64,000 nt of DNA from contig NZ_BTVP01000011.1 of NCBI RefSeq assembly GCF_045863935.1, forward strand, positions 23,415 to 87,414, read 5' to 3'. Of this stretch, positions 33,371 through 42,668 are shown piece by piece (positions within the stretch are counted from its first letter, which is position 1; the number at the start of each line of letters is the position of its first letter). Made by a program: the position numbers and the translations under genes. The stretch comes from Parvibaculum sp045863935. Its GTDB lineage: Bacteria > Pseudomonadota > Alphaproteobacteria > Parvibaculales > Parvibaculaceae. Under the pieces are notes generated by a model that was given only the letters and a program-made list of their open reading frames with translations, was not told where the DNA came from and made no database searches.

Positions 33371-34879
33371 CTATTCGGCCGCCTGGCCCGTTTGTGATTT
33401 TGTTTCGCTCGCAGCTACCGGCACCGCCTTCCAGAAATAACGGCGGAATCCGCGCTTCTCGTCGATTTCCTTGATCCGGAAAACGAGCTTCACTTCCATA
33501 CCGGAATCGACTGTACCGACCTCGACATCGGTAAAATCCATCATGATCCGGCCACCTTCGTCAAAAACGACCATGCCGTAGTGGTTCGGTGGATTCATGC
33601 TGAACGAGAGGAAGTCCGCCGACCATGACAGGATCTTCGCCTTCTTCTCGGCGAACTTGTACGGCTCCTGTGTATCGACCGTGTGCTTGTTCGGATTGAC
33701 AGAGATGCGCGAGCGCGGGAACTGGACAACGCCCGTCTCGGTGCAGCGACCGCCAACGAGACCCATGAGCATGTCCTCGTTCCGGTAGAGCGTGGTGAGC
33801 GCGGTCTTCTTGTCCTGCTCGGCGCGCATGCCCCTTTCCCACTCGATCAGGCCGTTGAAGGTGAGGAACTTCATGTAGTTCGTCTCCTCCACCCGGTTCC
33901 GCAGCGAGCCGGTAATGCCCCGCTTGCTCGCCTGGCTGGAGAGCTTGTCCGTTACCTCGAAAACGAGCGCATCGCAGCCACCACCGAAGTGAAGCAAGAG
34001 CACCTTGTCGCCCGGCTTGGCTTCCGTCTGCAGCGTATGGATGAGCATGACGAGAGAATGTGCAACGCCGGTCTCGCCGCAATTCGCGGCCAGCGTGTCG
34101 CGGGCGGCTTCCGGGGCGATCCCCGACCGTTTTGCGAGTTGTTGCACGAACTTGTCGCCGAACGCACACGGAAGAACGAAATGTTTGATTTCTTCGCCGC
34201 TTACAGAGGAGTTCTCAAGCGCTGCCTTCACTGCCCGCGGTACGATTTTCGCGAAGCCCTCGTCCCGAATCCAGCGTTCTTCCCAGTTGTAGTCGAACTC
34301 TTCCGTATCGCCCCGGAAATGATCGACAAAGTCGAGCGTGAGGCTGGCGCCGCCCAGATAGGCAGCGATGATGTTCTCCGTACCGACAGAAAGAGCCGCT
34401 GCGCCGTCGCCGAAGTCGAGTTCCTGTGCCGTCACCGCTTTGGTCTTGCGGTGGTCCGAGGCAAGGACCAGAGCGTTCTTCACCTCTCCGCCCTTGACCG
34501 CAGAAAATGCCTGCATCAGGGCCGATGTGCCGGCACGCTGCGTTGAGGCGACATCGACGGCACGGACGCGTTCATCGAGGGTAAGCGCCGCCGAAATGAT
34601 GCCGCTGTTCAAACGATCTTTGAAAGGCATCGTCGTGGAGCCGAAATAGAGCGCATCCACATGGCTCCGGTCGTCGTCAGGACCGAGCAGGTCGCGGGCG
34701 GCCTCGACAGCCATTGTCACCGAGTCCTCGTCCCAGTTCGCCATGGAGCGCTCGCCCTTCCCTTTGCCAAGGAAGTTAGGCGCTACCCAGGCGTTTGCCT
34801 GAACGATTGATTTACGCTGCAGCCTGAGGCGCGGGATGTATCCGCCAAAGCCGGTCAATCCCACCATCTGTTGGGCCAT
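33371..34879 (-). CDS. HMG-CoA-synthase-like/DUF35 (OB-fold) fusion with altered active site
   Basis: Fusion protein of 502 residues. Residues 1-325 have the thiolase-fold HMG-CoA-synthase/KAS III architecture (GFGGYIPRLRL, DEDSVTMAVEAARDLL, LNSGIISAAL, LDFGDGAAAL, LLLHFGGGCDALVF). Residues 335-490 are a DUF35-type module: rubredoxin-like knuckle then OB-fold (GLVGGRCTETGVVQFPRSR, FTDVEVG). Two oddities: the nucleophile motif that reads ACKAGT in archaeal HMG-CoA synthases is STQRAGT here, putting Gln114 in place of Cys, and the zinc knuckle keeps only Cys379. The ATG at 34879 has AAGGGGAG. It is 11 bp upstream of the thiolase gene. It may be a structural partner of the thiolase or a decarboxylase-like enzyme rather than a synthase. 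Confidence 0.8.
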   Translation of the reverse strand: MAQQMVGLTGFGGYIPRLRLQRKSIVQANAWVAPNFLGKGKGERSMANWDEDSVTMAVEAARDLLGPDDDRSHVDALYFGSTTMPFKDRLNSGIISAALTLDERVRAVDVASTQRAGTSALMQAFSAVKGGEVKNALVLASDHRKTKAVTAQELDFGDGAAALSVGTENIIAAYLGGASLTLDFVDHFRGDTEEFDYNWEERWIRDEGFAKIVPRAVKAALENSSVSGEEIKHFVLPCAFGDKFVQQLAKRSGIAPEAARDTLAANCGETGVAHSLVMLIHTLQTEAKPGDKVLLLHFGGGCDALVFEVTDKLSSQASKRGITGSLRNRVEETNYMKFLTFNGLIEWERGMRAEQDKKTALTTLYRNEDMLMGLVGGRCTETGVVQFPRSRISVNPNKHTVDTQEPYKFAEKKAKILSWSADFLSFSMNPPNHYGMVVFDEGGRIMMDFTDVEVGTVDSGMEVKLVFRIKEIDEKRGFRRYFWKAVPVAASETKSQTGQAAE

Positions 34880-35118
34880 ACGTCTCCCCTTCCATTCGTT
34901 CCGGTCGTTGTTTTTCAGGAGTTTACCGAGCATGAGGGGCCGGCCACAACAACCGGATTTTCCGGCGGATTTCTGCCAGTTCTACGCTGCGTCAACGTCC
35001 CGGATTTGAGGGCGGAGCGTATAGATATTTGAAGCATGAACACACAGCATGGGCGGTCTTAACACATTGATAGCCGCTCTCAGGCTTAGCTTCTTGGGTA
35101 CTGCATCGGGTAAAGGCT

Positions 35119-36897
35119 ATGCGGCTGCCGACCAACGTCACACCAGCGTCTCTGAAGACCGTTGCCGCCCCGGCCACGGAGGCCTTGCCGAGCCGGGACG
35201 AAGCTTCGGGCGGGAAAACGAGACAAAAGTCGATCTGGCCCCTTGTCGCTGTTCTCGCGATCTTCTGCCTGGCAATGCTCAGTCTTCTTTTTGCAGGATC
35301 ACTCGAGCTGGACCGTTTCGCCCGCGATCAGGCACGCAGCCTTGCGGAAACCGCCATCTCCAAGGCGGTTGCGGATGTCGCGTTCATCACCCGTGACTAT
35401 GGATTCTGGGATGCCGCGGTAGCCAATCTCACCGAAAGCTTCGACGCCGATTGGGCAAACGACAACGTCGGCGAATACGCTTCTGACGCGCTAAGTATGT
35501 CCCGGACGCTTGTGCTTGGACCCACCAACGACACGGTTTATACGATGAAGGACGGGACCGTCTCGTCGGACCCTTCCTTTTTCTCGCCGCCGCCCGCCCT
35601 TCTCCGACTTGCTGCCCTTGCACGGGCAACATCATGGGACGATCCGCAGGCGGCATCGTCTTTCGTGTCCATCGACGGCGAAGCATTCATCGCTTCAGCC
35701 TCGGTCATTACGCCGGAGAAACCAAAACCGCAGATCGTCGGGTCTTTCACACGATGCGTATTGATCTTTCTTCGCGCGCTTGACGAAGAGAGCGTTGCGG
35801 ACTTGGGTGCTTCCTATCTGCTCCCTGACTTGCGGCTCCAGACCGGCAAAGCGGGCGACGGATACGACTCGCTGCCGCTGCTCGACGACAGGGACCAAGC
35901 CGTCGTCCACCTCGCGTGGCGAACACCGGTCCCCGGACAGAGCTTTCTCAAACAAACGGCGCCGTGGATGGCCGCCATCTTCCTTGTCCTTGCCGGGCTC
36001 ATCGTCATGGCGCTGAAGCGCGCCTACGCGCAGGCCGCCGTAGTGGAGCAGTTGAACGACGAACTCCTCCTGCGGTCGAGGGACCTCGAACACAGTCAGG
36101 ACAATTTGGTGAAGGCATTGGAAATCGCGGTTGAGGCCAATAAGGCCAAGGCAGATTTCCTGGCGGTCATGAGCCACGAGTTGCGGACACCACTCAACGC
36201 GGTAATCGGTTTTTCGGATCTGATCCGGAACCAGGCTTTCGGTCCGGTCGGACATAGAAAATACGCCGAATATGGAAATGACATTTTCACCAGCGGCCAG
36301 CATTTGCTTTCGCTTATTTCCGATATTCTGGACATCACGCGCGCCAATGCTGGAACGCTGACGCTCGACCTCCGTCCCGTCGATTTGGCAAACCTCGCCG
36401 ACAAGTCTTTGACGCTGATGACCCCCCAGGCCGTCCGCCAACGGATATCGGTCGATGTCGTAGATAGATGCGGCCCCAGCATCGTGCTGGGCGACGAGGT
36501 GCGCCTAACCCAGATCCTCACCAACTTGATCAACAATGCGATAAAAAGCTCACCGGAAGGCGGGAGCATCCGCATCAAGATATCCCCGGTCAAACATGGA
36601 GAAATCTCTCTTCGGGTGATCGACAAAGGTTGCGGTATTCCAAAAAAAGAGTTGGTCAGTGTGACGGAGCCCTTCCGTCAGGCGGGAACCTATCAGACCC
36701 GTTTCAATCCCTATTCCTCTGAAAATTCCGGAACGGGGCTTGGCCTTGCAATCGTAAAGCGCTTGACGGAAGCGCACGGCGGAAGACTGCGTATCGCAAG
36801 CAAAGTGGGACTGGGCACCGTAGTGGAAGTCATACTCCCCCGGCACGAGAGCGCCGCTACGGGCTGTAACGCAGGAAACAAGACCGCTACAGGCTAG
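35119..36897 (+). CDS. Sensor histidine kinase with CHASE4 periplasmic domain
   Basis: Membrane histidine kinase of 592 residues. Two membrane helices (about 39-60 and 282-298) frame a periplasmic CHASE4-like domain with RDYGFWDAAVANL. A short coiled coil leads to the HisKA dimerisation domain: H-box FLAVMSHELRTPLNAVIGFSDLI with His353 as the autophosphorylation site. The ATPase domain has N-box NLINNAIKSSPEGG, G1 DKGCGIP and G2 GTGLGLAIVKRL. The organisation resembles PleC/DivJ-type HWE-free kinases of alphaproteobacteria. No response regulator is adjacent, so the partner is elsewhere. The 3' end overlaps the SPOR protein gene by 4 bp, tail to tail. The signal sensed is unknown. Confidence 0.93.
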   Translation: MRLPTNVTPASLKTVAAPATEALPSRDEASGGKTRQKSIWPLVAVLAIFCLAMLSLLFAGSLELDRFARDQARSLAETAISKAVADVAFITRDYGFWDAAVANLTESFDADWANDNVGEYASDALSMSRTLVLGPTNDTVYTMKDGTVSSDPSFFSPPPALLRLAALARATSWDDPQAASSFVSIDGEAFIASASVITPEKPKPQIVGSFTRCVLIFLRALDEESVADLGASYLLPDLRLQTGKAGDGYDSLPLLDDRDQAVVHLAWRTPVPGQSFLKQTAPWMAAIFLVLAGLIVMALKRAYAQAAVVEQLNDELLLRSRDLEHSQDNLVKALEIAVEANKAKADFLAVMSHELRTPLNAVIGFSDLIRNQAFGPVGHRKYAEYGNDIFTSGQHLLSLISDILDITRANAGTLTLDLRPVDLANLADKSLTLMTPQAVRQRISVDVVDRCGPSIVLGDEVRLTQILTNLINNAIKSSPEGGSIRIKISPVKHGEISLRVIDKGCGIPKKELVSVTEPFRQAGTYQTRFNPYSSENSGTGLGLAIVKRLTEAHGGRLRIASKVGLGTVVEVILPRHESAATGCNAGNKTATG

Positions 36898-38177
36898 ACG
36901 TCGTCCTCGACAACAAAGCAGGCGATCTTGCGCGCTTCAAGCGCGCGGCATGCCGATTTGGCATCGTCCATACGCTCAAATCCGCCAGCCCTGAGCCTGT
37001 AGAAAACCCCCCGCTCACCAAGATCTGCTTTCAGAATGGCATAAGACGAGCCGCCGATGACCGGTGCGGCATCGCCCGCCATTTCCTCCCAGGCCCGGCT
37101 CGCAAGGGCAGCTTCGCGGAAAGCTCCAAGTTGAACACGGTAGCGAGCCTCGGGCAGGCCAGCCGCCGCAGGTGAAACTGCCGCAAGCTGGACTGGTTTC
37201 CGCCCCGCAGCCGGTTCGCTCTCCCGAAGCGATCCCGTGGTCAGTTCGCCGGCCGGCGGGACCTCAGCCACTGCAGCAGATGTCTCTTTCGGTGGCGGGA
37301 ACCGGGTCGCCGTCGTCCGCCAGCCGCCGATACTTGCCACGCGGATGATCTGCCCGCGCTCATGTCCGGATGCCGCCGTCTGGAACGGGGTAAGCGCAGC
37401 GGGAACGACCTGCGGATTGGGGGCGGTCTCTGTTGATCCGTCATCGCTAACCGCGAGCATGGGCGAGATCGCGTTGAGCTTCGTTGCTGCAAGCTCGAAC
37501 TCTGGATCGATATCCAGTGCCTGCCGCAGGTCATTCGCCGCGAGCGCCAGCTGGCCGCTCTGCTCGAAGGATAGCGCCCGACCAAAGAGCGGCAGCTTCC
37601 GATCCCGGCCTTTCATGTTGTCGATGGCGGCAGTGTAGTGCCCGATAGCGGAGACGTAGTCACCGCGCCGGCGCTCGAGATTGGCGAGGTTGTGATAGGC
37701 GGCGGCGTATTCCGGCGCGAGCCTGACCGCTTCGAGGTAATCCTTCTCGGCCGCGGCTTCCTGTCCGACATCGGCAAGAGCAATGCCCCGGTTGTAGTAG
37801 GCCTTGGGCAGAACCTTGTCCGGCAGCGCGGCACTGCCGATGGCCTTCGTGTAGTCGGATATGGCGGCATCCTGCTGGCCGGTCTTCTGCAGTGCAACGG
37901 CACGGTGGTGATAGGCAAGCGCCCTGCCCTCGGCCGTCAGGCCGCCACTATCGAGCGCGTTCGAGAACTCCGCTGCGGCCCGGTTGTAAACGCCGCGCTC
38001 AAGGGCATCGGTGCCGGCCTGCATGAGTGCGGCCGCCTCCGCCTCGGCGCTGCTGCCCGCTCGAACGGCCGTTGACGATGCAGGCAACCCGCCGACGATC
38101 GCGAGCAAAAGCGCACCGAAGACAGCCCACCAGCGTCCGGCTCGTCCAAAACCCTGTAGTCCGGATAGTTGCAGCAT
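36894..38177 (-). CDS. TPR-repeat protein with C-terminal SPOR domain
   Basis: Exported or membrane-anchored protein of 427 residues. Residues 15-42 form a hydrophobic signal/anchor. About four tetratricopeptide repeats follow (about 48-240: YNRAAAEFSNALD, DAAISDYTKAIG, AAEKDYLEAVRLAPEYAAAYHNLANLE, LAANDLRQALDIDPEF). A long Ala/Pro-rich linker leads to a SPOR domain at about 348-425 (YRVQLGAFREAALASRAWEEM, FYRLRAGGFERMDDAKSAC). SPOR domains bind denuded peptidoglycan at division sites, and TPRs bind proteins, so it likely acts in the periplasm at the septum. The ATG at 38177 has GAGGAGGG. It overlaps the histidine kinase stop by 4 bp. Confidence 0.88.
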   Translation of the reverse strand: MLQLSGLQGFGRAGRWWAVFGALLLAIVGGLPASSTAVRAGSSAEAEAAALMQAGTDALERGVYNRAAAEFSNALDSGGLTAEGRALAYHHRAVALQKTGQQDAAISDYTKAIGSAALPDKVLPKAYYNRGIALADVGQEAAAEKDYLEAVRLAPEYAAAYHNLANLERRRGDYVSAIGHYTAAIDNMKGRDRKLPLFGRALSFEQSGQLALAANDLRQALDIDPEFELAATKLNAISPMLAVSDDGSTETAPNPQVVPAALTPFQTAASGHERGQIIRVASIGGWRTTATRFPPPKETSAAVAEVPPAGELTTGSLRESEPAAGRKPVQLAAVSPAAAGLPEARYRVQLGAFREAALASRAWEEMAGDAAPVIGGSSYAILKADLGERGVFYRLRAGGFERMDDAKSACRALEARKIACFVVEDDV

Positions 38178-38333
38178 CGACCGGCCCTCCTCGAAAGGCG
38201 ACAGCGGTGAATCTTCATGAATTTTATCACGCGCGTCGGACGACCATATCCGGAGGCGGATTTGTATAGACGATTCATGAACTTAGAGGATCAAGTCCGC
38301 GCCGCTCGACGGAGGAAATGCCGCGAATCGCAA

Positions 38334-40157
38334 CTATTCGACGGTCACCGACTTGGCGAGGTTCCGCGGCTGGTCGACGTCTGTGCCTTTCGAGACCGCC
38401 GTGTGATAGGCGAGAAGCTGCACGGGAATGGCGTTGACGATGGGCGCGATGAGCGGATCGACAGCAGGTACTTCAATTGTAGCCCAGAGCCCGGACCCCG
38501 CACGCGCGATGCCCTCGCTATCGGCGATGAGCACAACGTGGCCGCCTCGGGCGATCACTTCCTGCATGTTGGAAATGGTCTTCTCGAAGAGATTGTCGAC
38601 CGGGGAAATCACGACCACCGGAACTTCCTCGTCGATGAGCGCAATGGGACCGTGCTTCAGCTCGCCTGCCGCGTAACCTTCGGCATGGATGTAGGAGATT
38701 TCCTTGAGCTTGAGCGCCCCCTCGAGCGCGATCGGGTAATTGTGGCCACGGCCGAGATAGAGCACGTCGCGCGCCTTGGCGATCTCCGCGCTCAGCGCCT
38801 GAATGGCGTGGTCCTGGTTCAGCGCCTCTGCAACATGGCGCGGAACTTCCATCAAGGTGCGCACGAGGCGCGCCTCATCCGATGCGGTGATGACGCCGCG
38901 CGCGAGACCCATCCGGACGGCAAGGACGGCGAGCGTCGTGAGCTGGCAGGTGAATGCCTTTGTCGATGCGACACCGATCTCCGGTCCGGCGAAGGTCGGC
39001 AAGATGGCGTCGGATGCCCGCGCAATGGAGGACTCGGTCACATTCACGATCGACAGGATTGTCTGTCCCTGCGAACGGCAATAGTGAAGCGCGGCAAGCG
39101 TATCCGCCGTCTCTCCGGATTGAGAGATGAAGATGGCAAGTCCACCCTCCGGCATCGCGGCCTCGCGATAGCGGAACTCGGAGGCGATATCGACCTCCAC
39201 GGAGACGCGGGCATATTTCTCGAACCAGTATTTGGCGACGAGCCCCGCGTAATAGGCTGTACCGCAGGCTATGATTGTCACGCGGGGAACGGAAGCGAGA
39301 TCTGCCGGCAGGGCAATTTCCCGCAGGCTGTCCTTGAGCGGATCGATATATTCCGAAAGCGTGTGGCCAATCACCTCCGGCTGCTCGAAGATTTCCTTCG
39401 CCATGAAGTGACGGTGATTGCCCTTGTCGACAAGCGCCGCGGAAACATCCGTGATCTTCACCGGACGCTTCACAACCTGCCCTTCCGCGTCGTGGATCGT
39501 GGCACCGCTACGTGTGATCTCGACCCTGTCTCCCTCTTCGAGGAATGTGACGCGGTTCGTCATCGGCGCGAGCGCGAAAGCGTCCGAACCGAGATACATT
39601 GCGTTCTCGCCATAACCGACCGCGAGGGGGCTGCCACGCCTGGCACCGATCATGAGTTCGTCTTCACCGCGGAAGATGATCCCGAGCGCAAATGCGCCTT
39701 CAAGTTCGCCGATCGCCCTGGCTGCTGCTTCGCGGGGAGAAAACCCCTTGTCGAGATAGTACGTCACCAGATGAGCGATGACTTCGCTATCGGTCTCGGT
39801 CGAAAAGACCGCGCCGTCGGCGGTGAGCCGCTCTCTGAGTTCCCGGAAATTTTCGATAATGCCGTTGTGAACGATCGCCACACGGTCCGTTGCATGCGGA
39901 TGCGCATTCCGCTCGGTCGGCGCGCCGTGCGTTGCCCAGCGTGTATGACCGATGCCGATCGTGCCGTCGAGCGGTGAGGCCTCGAGCGCCTTTTCGAGAT
40001 TGAACAGCTTGCCTTCGGCACGCCGGCGTTCGATTTCGCCATGCGAAAGGGTTGCGATACCGGCGCTGTCATAGCCGCGATACTCGAGCCGCTTCAGCGC
40101 TTCGAGAATAACCGGGGCGACGGGCTCCGTTCCGATGATGCCGACAATGCCGCACAT
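38334..40157 (-). CDS. glmS: Glutamine-fructose-6-phosphate aminotransferase GlmS
   Basis: Isomerising glutamine amidotransferase, 607 residues, making glucosamine-6-phosphate for peptidoglycan and LPS. The N-terminal nucleophile is Cys2 after Met (MCGIVGIIG), with the glutaminase site RWATHG and YRGYDSAG. Two SIS domains follow (CGTAYYAGLVAKYWFE; SQSGETADTLAAL; GRGHNYPIALEGALKLKEISYIHAEGYAAGELKHGPIALI), and the C-terminus ends LAKSVTVE as in the family. The open frame extends 37 codons upstream, but Cys2 fixes the start at 40157. It lies 1 bp behind glmU. No glmS ribozyme or riboswitch is seen, consistent with Gram-negative regulation. Confidence 0.97.
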   Translation of the reverse strand: MCGIVGIIGTEPVAPVILEALKRLEYRGYDSAGIATLSHGEIERRRAEGKLFNLEKALEASPLDGTIGIGHTRWATHGAPTERNAHPHATDRVAIVHNGIIENFRELRERLTADGAVFSTETDSEVIAHLVTYYLDKGFSPREAAARAIGELEGAFALGIIFRGEDELMIGARRGSPLAVGYGENAMYLGSDAFALAPMTNRVTFLEEGDRVEITRSGATIHDAEGQVVKRPVKITDVSAALVDKGNHRHFMAKEIFEQPEVIGHTLSEYIDPLKDSLREIALPADLASVPRVTIIACGTAYYAGLVAKYWFEKYARVSVEVDIASEFRYREAAMPEGGLAIFISQSGETADTLAALHYCRSQGQTILSIVNVTESSIARASDAILPTFAGPEIGVASTKAFTCQLTTLAVLAVRMGLARGVITASDEARLVRTLMEVPRHVAEALNQDHAIQALSAEIAKARDVLYLGRGHNYPIALEGALKLKEISYIHAEGYAAGELKHGPIALIDEEVPVVVISPVDNLFEKTISNMQEVIARGGHVVLIADSEGIARAGSGLWATIEVPAVDPLIAPIVNAIPVQLLAYHTAVSKGTDVDQPRNLAKSVTVE

Positions 40158-40158
40158 A

Positions 40159-41514
40159 TCACTCGCCCGAGGATTGTTTTTTGATGTCTTCGTTCTGCGC
40201 CCGGAAGGCCTTCGCCCAGCCGGGTTTCTCCATCTGCCGCCCTCGCGCAACCGCAAGAGCATCCGCACTCACATCCTTCGTGACCACGCTGCCCGAACCG
40301 AGATAGGCGCCGTCTCCAATCTTCACAGGTGCGACGAGCGAGGAGTTCGAGCCGACAAAGGCACCAGCGCCGATATCGGTGAAGAACTTGTTGTAGCCGT
40401 CGTAATTGCAGGTGATCGTGCCGGCGCCGATATTCGCCCCCGCACCGACCCGCGCATCACCGATATAGGAGAGGTGGTTGACCTTCGCACCCTCCTCGAT
40501 TTTGGCCTTCTTAGTCTCGACGAAGTTTCCGATCCGCGCCTTGCGGCCAATTTCGGAACCCGGCCGGATGCGTGCGAACGGCCCGATCTGCGCTCCTTCC
40601 GAAACCCTGGCTCCTTCGAGATGAGAAAAAGCCTTGATGAGAACGCCATCCGCAATCTCGCAACCGGGACCGAAGACGACATTCTGACCCACCGTGACAT
40701 CGCGACCGAGTTTTGTATCGAAGCTCAGATAGACCGTGTCCGGATCGAGAAAGGTGACGCCTTCGGCCATCGCGGCCTGACGCATCCGCCTTTGCAGCGA
40801 CGCTTCGGCCGCAGCGAGGTCGGCACGGCTATTCACGCCCTGAATGTCCGCTTCCGGACAAGTAACGCAAATGCAGTCGAGGCCCGCGCCGCGTCCAAGC
40901 GCCACGAGGTCGGTCAGGTAGTACTCACCCTGCGCATTGTCGTTGGTGAGCCCACCTAGGAGCGCGCCGAAATGCCCGGCCGGAACGGCCATGGGTCCTC
41001 CGAAGCAGAGACGGATGGAACGCTCCGCCTCCGTCGCATCCTTGTGCTCGACGATACGGCGGACCTTGCCGTCTTTGAGCACGACGCGCCCGTAGCCGGC
41101 CGGGTCTTTCGCCTCGAAACCGAGGATAACGATATTGCCGCTCTTTCGGCAGGTGTCCGCCATGTCCGCGAGCGTCTCCGCGCGAACGAGCGGCGTATCG
41201 CCGAAGACCACGAGAACGACGCCGTCTTCATGGATGATTTCAGGCAGCGCCGTGCGGGCTGCGTCGCCCGTTCCCCGCTGGTTCAACTGCACGACGACGG
41301 AAAGGTCCTGCCGCACGCCGCGGGCGTAAGCGGCCACATCATCCATGTCGGGACCGACGACGAGAACCGTTTTGCCGCCGAACCTGGTGTTCGCCAGGAC
41401 ATGCCCGAGCATCGGCCGGCCGGCAATTTCATGCAGCACCTTCGGCAGGTTCGACTTCATGCGGGTGCCTTTGCCCGCCGCAAGGATGACGGTGCTATGA
41501 GCGTTCGACGTCAT
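40159..41514 (-). CDS. glmU: Bifunctional GlcNAc-1-P uridyltransferase / GlcN-1-P acetyltransferase GlmU
   Basis: Cytoplasmic trimeric enzyme of 451 residues, last two steps to UDP-GlcNAc. The N-terminal pyrophosphorylase domain has LAAGKGTRMKSNLPKVLHEIAGRPML and QRGTGDA (UTP/sugar binding); residues 250-450 are a left-handed beta-helix acetyltransferase (GPGCEIADGVLI, ETKKAKIEEGAKVNHLSYIGDARVG, GTITCNYDGYNK, VGSNSSLVAPVKIGDGAYLGSGSVV). The stop lies one base before the glmS ATG, giving a glmU-glmS unit that supplies and uses glucosamine-6-phosphate. The ATG at 41514 gives the family N-terminus. Confidence 0.97.
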   Translation of the reverse strand: MTSNAHSTVILAAGKGTRMKSNLPKVLHEIAGRPMLGHVLANTRFGGKTVLVVGPDMDDVAAYARGVRQDLSVVVQLNQRGTGDAARTALPEIIHEDGVVLVVFGDTPLVRAETLADMADTCRKSGNIVILGFEAKDPAGYGRVVLKDGKVRRIVEHKDATEAERSIRLCFGGPMAVPAGHFGALLGGLTNDNAQGEYYLTDLVALGRGAGLDCICVTCPEADIQGVNSRADLAAAEASLQRRMRQAAMAEGVTFLDPDTVYLSFDTKLGRDVTVGQNVVFGPGCEIADGVLIKAFSHLEGARVSEGAQIGPFARIRPGSEIGRKARIGNFVETKKAKIEEGAKVNHLSYIGDARVGAGANIGAGTITCNYDGYNKFFTDIGAGAFVGSNSSLVAPVKIGDGAYLGSGSVVTKDVSADALAVARGRQMEKPGWAKAFRAQNEDIKKQSSGE

Positions 41515-41647
41515 GGCCTCGATGCTTCTCCTGGTCCCGAATTCCGTGCCGCGCGGCGGAAATGTGCATCTCCCGGCTCCGGCCTGGAAATGAATTTATG
41601 TTTCACTATGTTGCCCTGATTCATTCAGGAATACGTTAAGGGAAACG

Positions 41648-42634
41648 TCAGCGATTGCGCTCGCGCAGGTGCTTCTCCCAGGCAAGCGCATGGGTCACGA
41701 TCGTGTCGAGATCGTCGTAAGCGGGCCGCCAGCCGAGAGTGCTTTTGACGCGCGCCGGGTCCGAGACGATCGACGCCGGATCGCCCGCGCGCCGGGGCGC
41801 CTGCCGGACTTCAAAGGGATGCCCGGCAGCGCGCTCAACCGCCCCAATGACCTCGCGAACCGAGAAACCGTGCCCATACCCGCAATTGGCGACAATGCTC
41901 TCCCCGCCGCCCCGAAGGTAATGGAGGGCTGCGGTATGCGCATTGGCAAGATCGCTGACATGGATGTAGTCCCGGACGCAGGTACCGTCCGGTGTCGGAT
42001 AGTCGCCGCCAAACACTTCGAGGTAAGGCCTCTGGCCAAGCGCGGTCTGGCAGGCAACCTTGATCAGATGCGTCGCATTCGCCGTGGACTGACCGACACG
42101 GCCTTCAGGGTCCGCACCAGCAACGTTGAAATATCGCAGAGCTGCGTAAGTCAGGTCATGTGCCGCCGCCACATCCTGCAGCATCCACTCCGTCATGAGC
42201 TTGGAGCGGCCATAGGGCGACATTGGGTTGAGAGCCGCCTCTTCCGTTGCGGGCGAGACTTCGAGCATCCCATAGACGGCTGCTGTGGAGGAAAAGATGA
42301 AATGGCGAACGCCACCGGCAACGCAGCTTTCGATCAGCGAGCGCGATTTCGCCGTGTTGTTGAGGTAGTACTTCAGCGGATCGCTGACGGATTCCGGCAC
42401 GACGATCGAGCCGGCGAAATGGATAACCCCCTCCACCGCGTGATCGCGCAGAATACGCTCGACCAGCGCGGTATCGGCGATATCCCCGGCGTAGAGGCGC
42501 GCCGCGTCCTGGACAGCCCAATCGAACCCGGTGGAGAGATTGTCGAGAACGACAACTTCCTCGCCTGCACTGAGAAGATCGATGACGGCGTGGCTGCCGA
42601 TATAGCCCGCGCCGCCAGTTACCAGAATGCTCAT
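41648..42634 (-). CDS. galE: UDP-glucose 4-epimerase GalE
   Basis: Extended SDR epimerase, 328 residues, interconverting UDP-glucose and UDP-galactose (or the GlcNAc/GalNAc pair). NAD motif GGAGYIGSH (residues 7-15), catalytic Tyr141/Lys145 in SPYGRSK, Ser115-Ser116 in FSSTAAVYG, and the substrate loop LRYFNVAGADPEGRVGQ. The C-terminus GWRPAYDDLDTIVTHAL is typical. The ATG at 42634 follows AAGGTAAGCC. It sits between cysNC (34 bp upstream) and glmU (133 bp downstream) on the same strand; together with glmU it feeds surface-polysaccharide precursors. Confidence 0.94.
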   Translation of the reverse strand: MSILVTGGAGYIGSHAVIDLLSAGEEVVVLDNLSTGFDWAVQDAARLYAGDIADTALVERILRDHAVEGVIHFAGSIVVPESVSDPLKYYLNNTAKSRSLIESCVAGGVRHFIFSSTAAVYGMLEVSPATEEAALNPMSPYGRSKLMTEWMLQDVAAAHDLTYAALRYFNVAGADPEGRVGQSTANATHLIKVACQTALGQRPYLEVFGGDYPTPDGTCVRDYIHVSDLANAHTAALHYLRGGGESIVANCGYGHGFSVREVIGAVERAAGHPFEVRQAPRRAGDPASIVSDPARVKSTLGWRPAYDDLDTIVTHALAWEKHLRERNR

Positions 42635-42668
42635 GGCTTACCTTGCCTTAAACGTGACGTAGGCGAGG

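Noticed and set aside
38217..39977. 586-codon plus-strand frame opposite glmS
   Set aside because: Antisense to a clear GlmS; composition typical of shadow frames.
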